From assembly GCA_030602785.1 (NCBI GenBank), contig JAUVZB010000013.1, positions 1 through 43,335 on the forward strand: a DNA stretch of 43,335 nt, read 5' to 3'. The stretch is from Dehalococcoidia bacterium. GTDB lineage: Bacteria; Chloroflexota; Dehalococcoidia; GIF9; AB-539-J10. The notes beneath the pieces were generated by a model. The model searched no databases and was not told where the DNA came from. It saw nothing but the letters and a program-made list of their open reading frames with translations. The position numbers were made by a program, and so were the translations under genes. Position 1 is the stretch's first letter; the number at the start of each line of letters is the position of its first letter. Below are positions 24,490 through 32,798 of this stretch, in pieces.

Positions 24490-24702
24490 ATGCAGAAGCT
24501 GGCCTACGCACTGATTGGCTTTGGAGTGGTCGCACTCGTCTTCCTGGGAGTGAAGGAGTTCTTCACTAACCCCGAGGTCGACCTGCTGCTGCGCATCGCG
24601 GCCGGCGCAGCCGGGCTCGGACTCTTTCTCCTGCTCGGAGTTGTGCTGAGAGACCGTCGGCGTTCCAGCAAGGACGACCGCTTCAAGGAGGTGGAGAGAT
24701 GA
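24490..24702 (+). CDS. Small two-helix membrane protein
   Basis: 70 residues from ATG 24490 with AGGAGG six bases upstream. Two hydrophobic helices are visible (LAYALIGFGVVALVFLGV and LLRIAAGAAGLGLFLLLGVVL), followed by a basic and charged cytosolic tail (RDRRRSSKDDRF). The stop overlaps the next gene's start as ATGA, so it is co-translated with the UPF0145 protein. The family is not recognised. A membrane partner or anchor for the neighbour is possible. Confidence 0.7.
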   Translation: MQKLAYALIGFGVVALVFLGVKEFFTNPEVDLLLRIAAGAAGLGLFLLLGVVLRDRRRSSKDDRFKEVER

Positions 24703-25013
24703 TAATCACGACCACCGACACCATCACTGGCAAGAAGACAGTCCGCACAATCGGCTGGGTGAAGGGGAGCACGATTCGAGCCCGCCATGTCGGTAAGGAC
24801 ATCGTCGCCAGCCTGCGGGGCATCGTGGGCGGTGAGATCGTGGAGTATACGAAGATGATGGCCGAGGCGCGCGAGGAGTCGATTGCGCGGATGATTGAGG
24901 AAGCCGAAGCCCAGGGCGCCAATGCCATCGTCGGGATGAGATTCAGCACCTCTCTGGTCATGCAGAACGCGTCCGAAATCCTCGCGTACGGCACCGCCGT
25001 GGTTGTGGAGTAG
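24699..25013 (+). CDS. UPF0145 / YbjQ family protein
   Basis: 104 residues, the full length of the YbjQ/UPF0145 family. It starts MIITTTDTITGKKTVRTIGWVKGSTIRAR and contains GGEIVEYTKMMAEAREESIARMIEEAEAQGANAIVGMRFSTS and the end AYGTAVVVE. The fold is a small oligomeric alpha/beta barrel-like assembly; no enzymatic role is proven, although it is sometimes annotated as heavy-metal-binding. It overlaps the upstream membrane-protein gene by four bases. Confidence 0.88.
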   Translation: MIITTTDTITGKKTVRTIGWVKGSTIRARHVGKDIVASLRGIVGGEIVEYTKMMAEAREESIARMIEEAEAQGANAIVGMRFSTSLVMQNASEILAYGTAVVVE

Positions 25014-25331
25014 AGCACGCACCGAGGCGGCGCAACCGAGGGCTCTCTCCCTCAGAACCATTCTGTGAGCCCCGGAGTTGCAACCGCCGGATTCCCGTGA
25101 CAGGAGCGTTGCCAGTACCAATTGAGCCCGCGCAGCCACTAGTGGGATGCCCTCTGTACTTGGGTCGAGGCTGCGCGACACATCCCGCTCAGGAACGCTG
25201 CGCACTGACAACCCGTGGCGCAAGTGGCCCATCCTGCCCGACATTGCAGTGTGCGACGCGATTTGCACTCTGCAATCAGAGTTAGTACGATAATTCGATA
25301 TTGCCGCTTTCCAGCACCACTGAAAACAGCT
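25014..25331 (+). promoter_or_regulatory. Region upstream of plsX with palindrome and -10 box
   Basis: No gene is supported in these 318 bases. A perfect inverted repeat ACTCTG-CAAT-CAGAGT lies at 25267-25282, immediately followed by GATAAT at 25289-25294, a good -10 hexamer. No clear -35 is seen. The palindrome is placed like an operator. A weak GAGGG/CCCTC hairpin at 25038-25053 might end the preceding operon. Confidence 0.35.
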
Positions 25332-26486
25332 TTGCAAAAACGAATCAGAATCGCAGTTGACGCCGCGGGCGGGGACCACTCGCCGGCAGATAGTGTCAAG
25401 GGAGCACTCAAGGCAGCCCAGCGGGGCGGCGTCGAGGTTATCCTCGTAGGCCCACCGGACCAGATTGCGCTTGAGATCCACCGGTGCGGCGGCCTGCCCG
25501 AACACGTAACTGTCGTCCAGTCCCGCGAAGCCATTCGCGAAGGAGAGTCCGCCACGAACGCGCTGCGACGCAAGGCATTGTCTTCCGTATCTATGGCCGC
25601 GAAACTCGTCCGTGACGGCAAGGCAGATGCCATGGTGAGCGCCGGATCGACGGGCGCGACATCGGTGAGCGCAATGCACTTCGTCGGCCTAATACCAGGC
25701 ATCGGGCGACCGGTCGTCTGCGTCCCTCTTGTCGGCCTCGCTCCCGAGACCATCCTTGTTGACGGTGGAGCCAATGTCGACTGCAAACCACATCACATGC
25801 TCTCTTTCGCGGCCATCGGCGATGTGTACGCGAGACGGGTGCTCCACATAGACAAGCCGAAGGTAGCTCTCCTCAGCACAGGAACTGAACAGGGCAAGGG
25901 ACCCCGCGCTCTCAAGGACAGCTACACTCTCCTCGAGCGGAGCGGCCTGAACTTCGTGGGCAACGTGGAGGGCTTCGATGTCCTCACCGGCAAGGCCAAC
26001 GTCATCGTCTGCGACGGCATGGTGGGCAACGTGCTCCTCAAGTTCTATGAGAGCCTCGGGCCGTGTTTCACGCGCTGGGTGAGCGGTCGCTTGAAAGGTC
26101 GGCCGCTGATGGGACCGGGCCGTCGAGTCCTCTGTCAGATGTCGACGTTCACACGGCTGACGCGAGCCGAGAGCGCCGGCGGCGGGATGCTGTGGGGCGT
26201 CAACGGAGTTGTCCAGATCATGCACGGCAACAGCAAGGCACGGCATTTCGAGCGGGCCATAGCCCGCGCTCGCCAGGCAGTCGAGGCCAACGTCATAGCC
26301 GAACTCAAGGACGAGTTGGCGACGGTGCTGGAGCGCTGCCAGACGTCCCTTGAGTCCGCCAAGGCGGAGTCACAACGGACTCAGACTCTTTCGCCCCGTC
26401 GCTCTAGATTCGCGCCCCATATCAGGGTCGTTTCCCTCAGCAGCCAGCCTTCACACTACCTCGACGAGCAATTTCGCAGCCGATAG
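25332..26486 (+). CDS. plsX: Phosphate acyltransferase PlsX
   Basis: About 384 residues from TTG 25332 (MQKRIRIAVDAAGGDH). The reading frame is open back to GTG 25215, but family homology begins here. PlsX makes acyl-phosphate from acyl-ACP, the first step of PlsX/PlsY phospholipid synthesis, at the membrane surface. Seen: AVDAAGGDHSPADSVKGAL (usually A-M-GGDH), SAGSTGATSVSAMHFVGLIPG, ALLSTGTEQGKGP, NVIVCDGMVGNVLLKFYES, and GVNGVVQIMHGNSKARHFERAI. The C-terminus extends about 50 residues beyond the family's usual end and overlaps the convergent treT gene by 31 bases. No fab genes adjoin it, unlike the common plsX-fabHDG arrangement. Confidence 0.88.
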   Translation: MQKRIRIAVDAAGGDHSPADSVKGALKAAQRGGVEVILVGPPDQIALEIHRCGGLPEHVTVVQSREAIREGESATNALRRKALSSVSMAAKLVRDGKADAMVSAGSTGATSVSAMHFVGLIPGIGRPVVCVPLVGLAPETILVDGGANVDCKPHHMLSFAAIGDVYARRVLHIDKPKVALLSTGTEQGKGPRALKDSYTLLERSGLNFVGNVEGFDVLTGKANVIVCDGMVGNVLLKFYESLGPCFTRWVSGRLKGRPLMGPGRRVLCQMSTFTRLTRAESAGGGMLWGVNGVVQIMHGNSKARHFERAIARARQAVEANVIAELKDELATVLERCQTSLESAKAESQRTQTLSPRRSRFAPHIRVVSLSSQPSHYLDEQFRSR

Positions 26487-27685
26487 ACGGTCTCGAACGA
26501 GTTGAACAGGTCGAGGTACTGCTCCAGATAGCGGCTCAGCAGGAAGTTCTGCCTCACCGTCTCGCGTGCTTTCAGGCCCATCTCGCGACACATCCCGGCA
26601 TCATTCAGCAACTCGACAATCCTCCCGGCGGCCTGCTCGACCGACGAGACAAGGAATCCGTTCACGCCATCCTCGATCTGCAGCTTGATTCCCCCCACAT
26701 CACCACCAATGACGGGAGTTCCTTTCCACATAGCCTCGGATACGGTGAGGCCGAAGCCCTCGCGCAGCGATTTCTGCAACACGACCGCCGCCTTGCGCTG
26801 AAGAGCGTTCACAAGGGCGCCGTCCTGGTGGCTGATGATGATTATGTCGTCTGACTGTTGTCCCAGGAGCGACTCGTAGACCGCCGGTCCCTCAGGGTCA
26901 TCCGTCGCGACGTTGCCGAGAAGGACGAGACGGCAGGGGACAGCCTCACGGGCGAGATTGAACGCGTCAATAACTCCCTGGGGGTCCTTCCATCGATCGA
27001 AGCGTGACACCTGCACGACCAGCGGCAGGTCCGTCGGTATGGAGTGGTGAGACAGTCTCTCATCGACCTCGTCGTCGCGCATCTCCTTGTTCACGATGGA
27101 GAACGGATCGATAGCAGGCATGAAATAGACCTGGGGTGTCTCGATCTGCTGCGCGTAGTCCCGCGAGCTCAGAATCGCCGCGTCGTACTGGTTGATGAAC
27201 TGTGTCAGGTACGACCACAGCTCCGGGTTCGGGGCGCCGAGGTCAATATGGCAGCGCCAGACCCATGGGCCACCCTTCCTGTAGTGGGTCACCAGCGGGA
27301 GCGGCTGCGGGTCGTGGATGATGACGATGTCGTGCGTCAGATGGTTGAGGATTGAGTTCTCGTAGACGACGTGTTCAAACACCTCCCGCTTGCGCTCGCT
27401 CCAGTTGATGTCCCCACCCTGGAGCGCATTGTGCATCTTCTTCGTCACCGTGAAGAAGTCAGGGGAGCCGTGAATCGTCCGCCAGCCGGTCTCGATACCG
27501 AGGCTGTTCATCAGAATGGTGAGTGACGAGAGCAACATCGACACTCCCCCTCCATAGTAGGTGGAGTTGACATTGACAACGCGGTAGTCCTGCAGAGGCA
27601 GGGCCTTCCTCTTGATTCTTGCTATCGACTCTGCGCCGATGAGCGGCTCGTAGTCGTCAATCCGAACAAGGCCGAAATGGTCCAT
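26456..27685 (-). CDS. treT: Trehalose glycosyl-transferring synthase (TreT), GT4 family
   Basis: 409 residues. Retaining GT-B glycosyltransferase that joins NDP-glucose and glucose to trehalose (reversible). TreT features: VNSTYYGGGVSMLLSSL near residue 40, ETGWRTIHGSPDFFTVTKKMHNALQG, HDPQPLPLV, WRCHIDLGAPN, the donor-site segment VQVSRFDRWKDPQGVI (about 230-245), and the GT4 E-x7-E region LREGFGLTVSEAMWKGTPVIGG. Start ATG 27685 with AAAGGAG, 12 bases after galT, so the two form an operon. Trehalose would serve as osmolyte or reserve. The 3' end overlaps plsX. Confidence 0.88.
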   Translation of the reverse strand: MDHFGLVRIDDYEPLIGAESIARIKRKALPLQDYRVVNVNSTYYGGGVSMLLSSLTILMNSLGIETGWRTIHGSPDFFTVTKKMHNALQGGDINWSERKREVFEHVVYENSILNHLTHDIVIIHDPQPLPLVTHYRKGGPWVWRCHIDLGAPNPELWSYLTQFINQYDAAILSSRDYAQQIETPQVYFMPAIDPFSIVNKEMRDDEVDERLSHHSIPTDLPLVVQVSRFDRWKDPQGVIDAFNLAREAVPCRLVLLGNVATDDPEGPAVYESLLGQQSDDIIIISHQDGALVNALQRKAAVVLQKSLREGFGLTVSEAMWKGTPVIGGDVGGIKLQIEDGVNGFLVSSVEQAAGRIVELLNDAGMCREMGLKARETVRQNFLLSRYLEQYLDLFNSFETVYRLRNCSSR

Positions 27686-27697
27686 GGCAGTCTCCTT

Positions 27698-28714
27698 TCA
27701 TTCCCCTGCGTCGGCCGATGCCAACTCGCGCATGAATCGGGCCGTTTGCTCAGGAAGACTCGTATTGATATGGATGCCGGAGCCTATCTCAAAGCCCGCC
27801 ACGGCGGTGAGCCTGGGGTAGATACGCAGATGCCACGAATAGTACGGCTCGCATTCGTCACCCACCGGCGCCGTGTACAGGATGTGATTGAAATCCGGGT
27901 TGTTGAGCCCCGTGAAGAAGCGCCGCAGCGAGTCCCGCATGACTCCCGCAAACTCACGGAGTTCAGCATCCGGCACGCCCGCAAGCGAAGCCCTGGGGCT
28001 CCTCGGAACTATCCAGGTCTCGAAAGGCCGGCGCGAGGCGTAGGGGTGAATCTCCACAAACGATGGTGACTCGCGCACAACGCGCACTCGCTGTTCCAGC
28101 TCAAACTGCAGCAGGTCAGAGTAGAGATTCCTGCCGCGTTCGTCAAAGTGGAGGGTAGCGACATCGTACCGGTGCCGCATGTGCCAGGGCACCACCGGCG
28201 TAGCCACAATCTGGGAATGCGGATGATCGAGCGATGTTCCCGCCGACGGCCCGTGGTTCTTGAAGATGGTGACCTGCCTCACATAGGGGAGGGCGCTCAG
28301 AGTCACGAGGCGGTCCCTGTAGGCCCGCACAACGTCGAACACCTCCTCATCGCTCATGAGACCCAGCATCCGGTTGTGGAGAGGAGACTCGACAACCACC
28401 TCGTGAGCGCCCACACCATCCACACAGAGGGCGAGAGGATGCTCCTGCCGGCGCTCCGTGGAGCCCTCCGGGCCGACGGCAGGGAACTTGTTTGCGAAGA
28501 CCCTCACCCGCCAGCTGCCGGTCGCAGGGTCCGCATACGAGGCACTCGCCTCAGGCGTCCGGGCCTCATTGCCGGGGCAAAAGGGGCACGACGGAGAGAA
28601 CGCCTCGGGCAGAGGCCTTGCAGTTGCCCGCGCGAAATCGTGCGGCCTCCTGGCACGCTCGGTCGCGATAACGACCCATTCACGGGTCGTAGGGTCAAGC
28701 CGCAACTCAGACAT
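27698..28714 (-). CDS. galT: Galactose-1-phosphate uridylyltransferase family protein (GalT)
   Basis: 338 residues from ATG 28714 (a GTG lies 12 bases earlier), opening MSELRLDPTTREWVVIATER as GalT proteins do. HIT-superfamily nucleotidyltransferase: zinc-site CPFCPGNE near residue 45, catalytic HPHSQIVA (nucleophile is the middle His) near 165, and the second half ending in YYSWHLRIYPRLTAVAGFE. Such enzymes exchange UMP between UDP-glucose and hexose-1-phosphate. Close relatives act as NDP-glucose phosphorylases, which would fit the following treT gene that consumes NDP-glucose. No galK or galE is nearby. Confidence 0.88.
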   Translation of the reverse strand: MSELRLDPTTREWVVIATERARRPHDFARATARPLPEAFSPSCPFCPGNEARTPEASASYADPATGSWRVRVFANKFPAVGPEGSTERRQEHPLALCVDGVGAHEVVVESPLHNRMLGLMSDEEVFDVVRAYRDRLVTLSALPYVRQVTIFKNHGPSAGTSLDHPHSQIVATPVVPWHMRHRYDVATLHFDERGRNLYSDLLQFELEQRVRVVRESPSFVEIHPYASRRPFETWIVPRSPRASLAGVPDAELREFAGVMRDSLRRFFTGLNNPDFNHILYTAPVGDECEPYYSWHLRIYPRLTAVAGFEIGSGIHINTSLPEQTARFMRELASADAGE

Positions 28715-28927
28715 CGGTCCCGTCACGCAGAAGACGTTTCGGCCGCCTCATCACCGCCATTGCGCACAAGCTTACCCGACTGCCTGTGGTGTTCACAAGA
28801 GCACGAATCCGACCGCAGGCCGCGATTACAAGCGCCGTGCAGGGCAGGAGTGCAGTCGGCCGCCGGAAGGAGCCGCTGGTACTGCCCCGCACTCTCCCGC
28901 CGGCTTACCCTGAACCTGCCTTTGCGC

Positions 28928-28933
28928 TAGAAT
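28928..28933 (+). promoter_or_regulatory. -10 box of CPBP protease gene, leaderless start suspected
   Basis: TAGAAT ends nine bases before the GTG start at 28943 and no ribosome site is present, so transcription would begin at or just before the start codon. The -35 (TTACCC, 17 bases upstream) is weak. Confidence 0.35.
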
Positions 28934-28942
28934 ATCCCACCA

Positions 28943-29689
28943 GTGAGACAGCTCTCCACTTCGACAAAGGTCTTTTTCGGTCTGGTCCTGCTGAACGCAG
29001 GCCTTGCCGCCGCCACAAGCTTTCTGCCTCTGGGAATGGCAGACAGCGGCGAGTCCACCGCGATATCGCCGACCCTTTCGGCGGTTATCAATGCTTCTGT
29101 AGTTCTCTTCGTCTACGGTGGCCTCGGCTACGTCGGCCTGCGGCTCACCAGGAAACTGGGCTACCCTGACCTCCTGGACTCTCGGGTGACAACCCGACAG
29201 CGGTTCACAACACCGGCTGTCGCAGGCCTGTGGATCGGGCTCATCTTCATCGTGGCCGACAACGTCTTCAGCAGGTTCCACAGCCTCGGACCACTGCCTC
29301 ATCCACCTTTTCCAACGTCGATTCTCGCGTCCCTCTCCGCCGGCATCGGCGAGGAGATGGTCTTCAGGCTGTTCTTCATTCCACTACTGGTCTGGCTGGT
29401 GTCAAGGATTGCCTTGAAAGGCGAGCAGGAGAACGCCGTATTCTGGGCAGCCGCCATCTTCTCAGGCATGTTCTTCGCTGCGAGCCATATCCCATCAGTC
29501 ATGCTGATAATGGGAACAGGGAATTTCGCGGACATTCCGACAGCCATGATGGTGGAGATTTTCGTGCTCAACGGCACGCTGTCGCTCGTCACCGCGCACT
29601 TCCTGCGGAAGAGCGGCTATCTCGCCGCTGTGACCGTGCACACGAGTGCTGATTTCGTCTGGCACGTCATCTGGGGATTGATGAGATAG
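28943..29689 (+). CDS. CPBP (CAAX-like) intramembrane metalloprotease
   Basis: 248 residues with about seven membrane segments. The three motifs of the CPBP/Abi family are present: EEMVFR (about residue 136), FAASH (about 177) and HTSADFVWH (about 233), which hold the catalytic Glu and zinc-binding His residues. Family members cleave prenylated or peptide substrates in the membrane, for example in bacteriocin immunity or peptide maturation; the substrate here is unknown. GTG start, no Shine-Dalgarno, -10 box very close. It is a single gene, divergent from galT-treT and convergent with the gloB-like gene. Confidence 0.85.
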   Translation: MRQLSTSTKVFFGLVLLNAGLAAATSFLPLGMADSGESTAISPTLSAVINASVVLFVYGGLGYVGLRLTRKLGYPDLLDSRVTTRQRFTTPAVAGLWIGLIFIVADNVFSRFHSLGPLPHPPFPTSILASLSAGIGEEMVFRLFFIPLLVWLVSRIALKGEQENAVFWAAAIFSGMFFAASHIPSVMLIMGTGNFADIPTAMMVEIFVLNGTLSLVTAHFLRKSGYLAAVTVHTSADFVWHVIWGLMR

Positions 29690-29767
29690 GAAAGACATCG
29701 GCGGTGGGACTCATCGCCGTTCACTGGAATCCAGGGTACAACTCCCGCCCGAAGCCCGGCAGGCCAA

Positions 29768-30511
29768 CTAGAAGCGGTCCTTCCTTCGCCGCAACTCCGC
29801 GAACACATCCACGTCCGGGGCGTCCGGCATACCAAGCACCCGCTTCAGTTCGGGGTCGCTCGCTCGCATGAAAGGATTGGTCGCAAGTTCGAGTGCAACC
29901 GTCGAGGGAACTGTGAGCCGGCCTGACTCGACAAGTGCGCGAATCTCGTCCAGTCTCTCCTTGACACGGGCATTCCCCGGCTCAAGCGTCACTGCGAATT
30001 CGTAGTCTTCCAGCGCGTAGTCATGTCCGCAGTACACACAAGTGTCCGGCGGCAGCGACGCAAGCCGCAGGAATGACTGCCACATGGTCTCCGGCGAGTG
30101 AGTGAAGACGCGTCCGCAACCACCGACGAAGAGCGTGTCCCCGGTGAAAACCGCTCCGGGAGACCCGTCCACCGGGGGCAGGTAGTAGCAGACAGAATCC
30201 TCCGAGTGACCGGGCGTGCTCAACACCCTGACGGTGAACGGCCCGATGTGCAGCGTTGCCTCCCCTGCATCACCGACAGGCGGCACGCCGACAAGCTCAC
30301 AGCCTGTCCTGGCGACCAGTTCATCCGACCCTGTTGTATGATCGAAGTGGTCGTGGGTCCAGAGAACCACCAGCAACGTGGAACCCGTCTCACGGAGTCG
30401 CCGCAGCACCGGCGATGCCTCTCCGGGGTCAATCACAAGAGCTTTGCCGGCATCCTCCACAACGTACGTGTAATTGTCCGATATGACCGGAATCGCCGTT
30501 GTCACATGCAT
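29768..30511 (-). CDS. Metallo-beta-lactamase-fold hydrolase, glyoxalase II type
   Basis: 247 residues of the GloB/hydroxyacylglutathione-hydrolase group: ISDNYTYVVEDAGKALVIDPG at the start, the metal motif THDHFDHT (about 52-59), STPGHSEDSVCYYL with the third His, GDTLFVGGCGRVF (about 125) with the bridging Asp, and YCGHDYALEDYEF. The conserved residues for two metal ions are all present, as is the C-terminal helical part that binds the thiol ester in glyoxalase II. It could hydrolyse S-lactoylglutathione or another thiol conjugate; glutathione use in this organism is uncertain. TATACT about 100 bases upstream on the minus strand may be its -10 box. Confidence 0.85.
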   Translation of the reverse strand: MHVTTAIPVISDNYTYVVEDAGKALVIDPGEASPVLRRLRETGSTLLVVLWTHDHFDHTTGSDELVARTGCELVGVPPVGDAGEATLHIGPFTVRVLSTPGHSEDSVCYYLPPVDGSPGAVFTGDTLFVGGCGRVFTHSPETMWQSFLRLASLPPDTCVYCGHDYALEDYEFAVTLEPGNARVKERLDEIRALVESGRLTVPSTVALELATNPFMRASDPELKRVLGMPDAPDVDVFAELRRRKDRF

Positions 30512-30708
30512 GTTCGCCGTCCTGTGAGGGTCTACCCTCTGTCACGGCCCGCCGGTGAAATACGCCCCAGACGGAACAAGACACCGGCGCGTTTACGGGC
30601 CCTCATCAGCGAGTATACAATACGAATCCGACATCGTTTGCACCCGGGCGATGACTACATGATGGACGACTGCCGACAACAGACACAGAGCCTTCCCCTT
30701 TCCACAGA

Positions 30709-31599
30709 ATGACACTCACGGCGCAATCGAAGCTCATACGAGCGTGCACACTGCTCGCGACCATCAGCGCCGCCGCTTGCATCGCCTGGCCCCCGGCAAT
30801 GTCCGCCGACTCGCCGCAGAGTGAGACCTTCCTGTCCGAGCCCGCAGACGGCCATCTCAGACAGAACGGGGAAGATGGCTGGGAAGCGCTAAGAAACTCA
30901 GAAGCTCCGGCCGAGGTGTTCGAAGACCTCCGCTACGTGAAAATCAACTCGAGGACCGACATCATCTACCGCGGGTTCCTGTTCTTCGACACGTCCTCTC
31001 TGCCCGACGATTGCGAACTCACCGGGGCAGTGCTGCACATCTACTCCAAGTGCACCGGTGACCTCGACGACTGCCAGCTCTACATCCTGGGAGGCACCGA
31101 CGAATACCCGAGTATGCCGCTCGCGCCCGACGACTACGCCTTGCCCGACGAGGCTCTGCCCGTGTGCGCGCACGTCGACGTAGGCGAATGGACCGAGCTG
31201 GCCTACCGCGCTCTCCCGCTTGAGGACCCTGACACCGTTGTCAACAAGGCCGGCGTAACGAAGCTCTGCCTCCTCGAGCGGCGGGACTACGAGGGCGTGT
31301 CGCCACCCGACCCGAGAAGCGAGAACGAATTGAAGCTCTATTCGCACGAGGAGGGCGACGGATTCCAGCCCTACCTCGAGGTCTCGTGGGGTGAACAACC
31401 TCCTGGCGAGCAGCCCGCAGCAACACCGGCGGAGACCGACCCGGAGCCTCAGGAATCCGAAGCGACCCGGGCAGGTGGAGACAACGTGGCTCCAAGAGCA
31501 TCCACGTACGCTGCCATCGCGCTGGCACTTGTGGCGACGGCGGCTATCGCCGTCGCCGCCCGGAGAAGGGCACGCAGAGCCACGGGCAACAGCGACTGA
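30709..31599 (+). CDS. Secreted DNRLRE-like protein with C-terminal membrane anchor
   Basis: 296 residues. Signal peptide (1-33), then a beta-rich domain (about 36-225) with the pattern YRGFLFFDTSSLPDDCELTGAVLHIYSK, WTELAYRALPL and YLEVSWGE, which resembles the DNRLRE carbohydrate-binding-like fold. Next come a Pro/Glu-rich linker (PPGEQPAATPAETDPEPQ), one membrane helix (YAAIALALVATAAIAVAA) and a basic tail, a layout for cell-wall-facing anchoring. No Shine-Dalgarno precedes the ATG. The last 25 codons are duplicated 970 bases downstream (remnant at 32496-32569), showing that a second copy once lay there. Confidence 0.75.
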   Translation: MTLTAQSKLIRACTLLATISAAACIAWPPAMSADSPQSETFLSEPADGHLRQNGEDGWEALRNSEAPAEVFEDLRYVKINSRTDIIYRGFLFFDTSSLPDDCELTGAVLHIYSKCTGDLDDCQLYILGGTDEYPSMPLAPDDYALPDEALPVCAHVDVGEWTELAYRALPLEDPDTVVNKAGVTKLCLLERRDYEGVSPPDPRSENELKLYSHEEGDGFQPYLEVSWGEQPPGEQPAATPAETDPEPQESEATRAGGDNVAPRASTYAAIALALVATAAIAVAARRRARRATGNSD

Positions 31600-31785
31600 C
31601 TCGTACGCATCCTCTCCGCCGCCTTCCACTGCCCCGTGTCTGTACTCGGATTCAAGGAGTGGTGCGTGTTTGCCCGTCTGTGCCGCCGGGGTACAATGGC
31701 AAGGGAGAGGCGGCCGACGAACTAACGGGGATGCGACGCCGGGCATCGAGGAGGCGCAGACACCACGACGGCTACGGCAGGTGCG
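31525..31785 (+). repeat. Direct repeat copy 1 (about 260 bp)
   Basis: Covers the last codons of the anchored DNRLRE-like gene and the sequence behind it. It aligns with 32496-32765 over about 260 bases with substitutions and small indels. In this copy the bases that make the -35 box in copy 2 are deleted and the -10 reads TGTACT, so the promoter is not functional here. Confidence 0.7.
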
Positions 31786-31829
31786 CACAACGAGGCACGC
31801 GCTCGCGGGAAGCCGCCACGTGCTGCGCG

Positions 31830-32336
31830 CTACTTCTCTCCGCGTAGCCGCGCGGTCAGGGTTGAGACGTCCGCCTCATACGCCCCTGAGTTCACGTCAT
31901 CGGCAGCCACCGAGGCAGTCGCAATTGGCTCCTTGCCTGCGAGCGCGCCCATCTGCTTGAAGATGCGAGGCGTCGCTTCGCCTTTCCGCGTACAGAAGAA
32001 GGCAACTTGCGGCAGAGACTTCTTCTGCTGCTTCAGGTAGCTGCGCGCCGCCGGCGAGACAGAACCGGCCCAGACGGGCGTACCGACAATCACCATATCG
32101 TAGTCCGCAACGCTGTGCGTTGCCTTCTTGATACCCGAACCAAGGCCGAGCACGGCGGCGCCCGCTGCGCGCGCGATGCCTCCACCACCCGTCTTCTCAC
32201 CGTTCCCCCGCCTGTACGTCGGCCGGGGACGCTTCTCCTCGATCTCCTCGATGTCGGCAGAGAGCTCCCTGGCGATTGTCTCCGCCACGCATCGTGTCCG
32301 CCCCGAATTCGAGTAGTACACGACCAGCGTCTTCAT
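31830..32336 (-). CDS. Flavodoxin-family protein
   Basis: 168 residues from ATG 32336 (AGGAGG upstream; an earlier TTG is disfavoured). The FMN-phosphate loop YYSNSGRT is at residues 8-15, and MVIVGTPVWAGSVSPAARSYL is the second FMN loop with the flanking Trp. The C-terminus VAFFCTRKGEATPRIFKQM fits the flavodoxin_4/NADPH-quinone-reductase-like group. The middle holds a basic, Gly-rich insertion (RPRPTYRRGNGEKTGGGG). It would carry electrons from low-potential donors. The gene lies between the two copies of a direct repeat, on the opposite strand. Confidence 0.85.
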   Translation of the reverse strand: MKTLVVYYSNSGRTRCVAETIARELSADIEEIEEKRPRPTYRRGNGEKTGGGGIARAAGAAVLGLGSGIKKATHSVADYDMVIVGTPVWAGSVSPAARSYLKQQKKSLPQVAFFCTRKGEATPRIFKQMGALAGKEPIATASVAADDVNSGAYEADVSTLTARLRGEK

Positions 32337-32495
32337 GTTCCGCGCCTCCTGACACAACGCAATTCCAGACTCTCATCGTATAACAGGATGACTTCTGCTG
32401 CACAGGCGCATCCGAGGCGATTGACACAAGACGGTGCCATGTCCACGCCGCCGGAAGGCAGAGTTGGTGGAGATACAGACATGGGACGCGTCATG

Positions 32496-32569
32496 CACTT
32501 GCGGGCACGGCGGCTGTCGCCGTCGTCGCCCGGAAAAGGGCACGCAGAGCCACGAGCAACCACGACTGA
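32496..32569 (+). pseudogene. 3' remnant of a second DNRLRE-like anchored-protein gene
   Basis: About 24 codons in frame (TAAVAVVARKRARRATSNHD, stop at 32567-32569) correspond to the membrane helix end and basic tail of the gene at 30709-31599. The rest of the paralogue is absent; the minus-strand flavodoxin gene lies where its body would be. Confidence 0.65.
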
Positions 32570-32592
32570 CCCACTCACACGTACCCCTTCCA

Positions 32593-32621
32593 TTGACTTC
32601 CTCTGTCCCCGTGTCTATACT
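32593..32621 (+). promoter_or_regulatory. Sigma-70-type promoter of the Usp-flavodoxin-desulforedoxin operon
   Basis: TTGACT (32593-32598) and TATACT (32616-32621) with a 17-base spacer, five of six matches in each hexamer. The leader to the ATG at 32799 would be about 170 bases. Confidence 0.7.
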
Positions 32622-32798
32622 CGAATTCAAGGAGCTATCCCTGTCTGGCCGTCTGTGGCGCCGCGGTACAACGGCGAAGGAGAGGCAACCGCCGAACTCT
32701 CGGGGATGGAGCGTTCGGGCATCGGGGAGGCGCGGACGGAGCAATGGCTGCCGTTTCCACAGGTAGCCACCACCAGGTATGCGGAGGGAGGGACGAAG

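Larger units (their letters stand above)
32496..32765 (+). repeat. Direct repeat copy 2, with active-looking promoter
   Basis: The second copy of the repeat at 31525-31785. It begins with a remnant of the DNRLRE-like gene's 3' end and continues into the leader of the universal stress operon. Unlike copy 1, it carries an intact TTGACT-17-TATACT promoter. Confidence 0.7.

Noticed and set aside
32007-32798. Upstream extension of the universal stress protein frame
   Set aside because: The frame is open for 264 codons before ATG 32799, but this part is antisense to the flavodoxin gene and spans a promoter. The ribosome site and family start both point to 32799.
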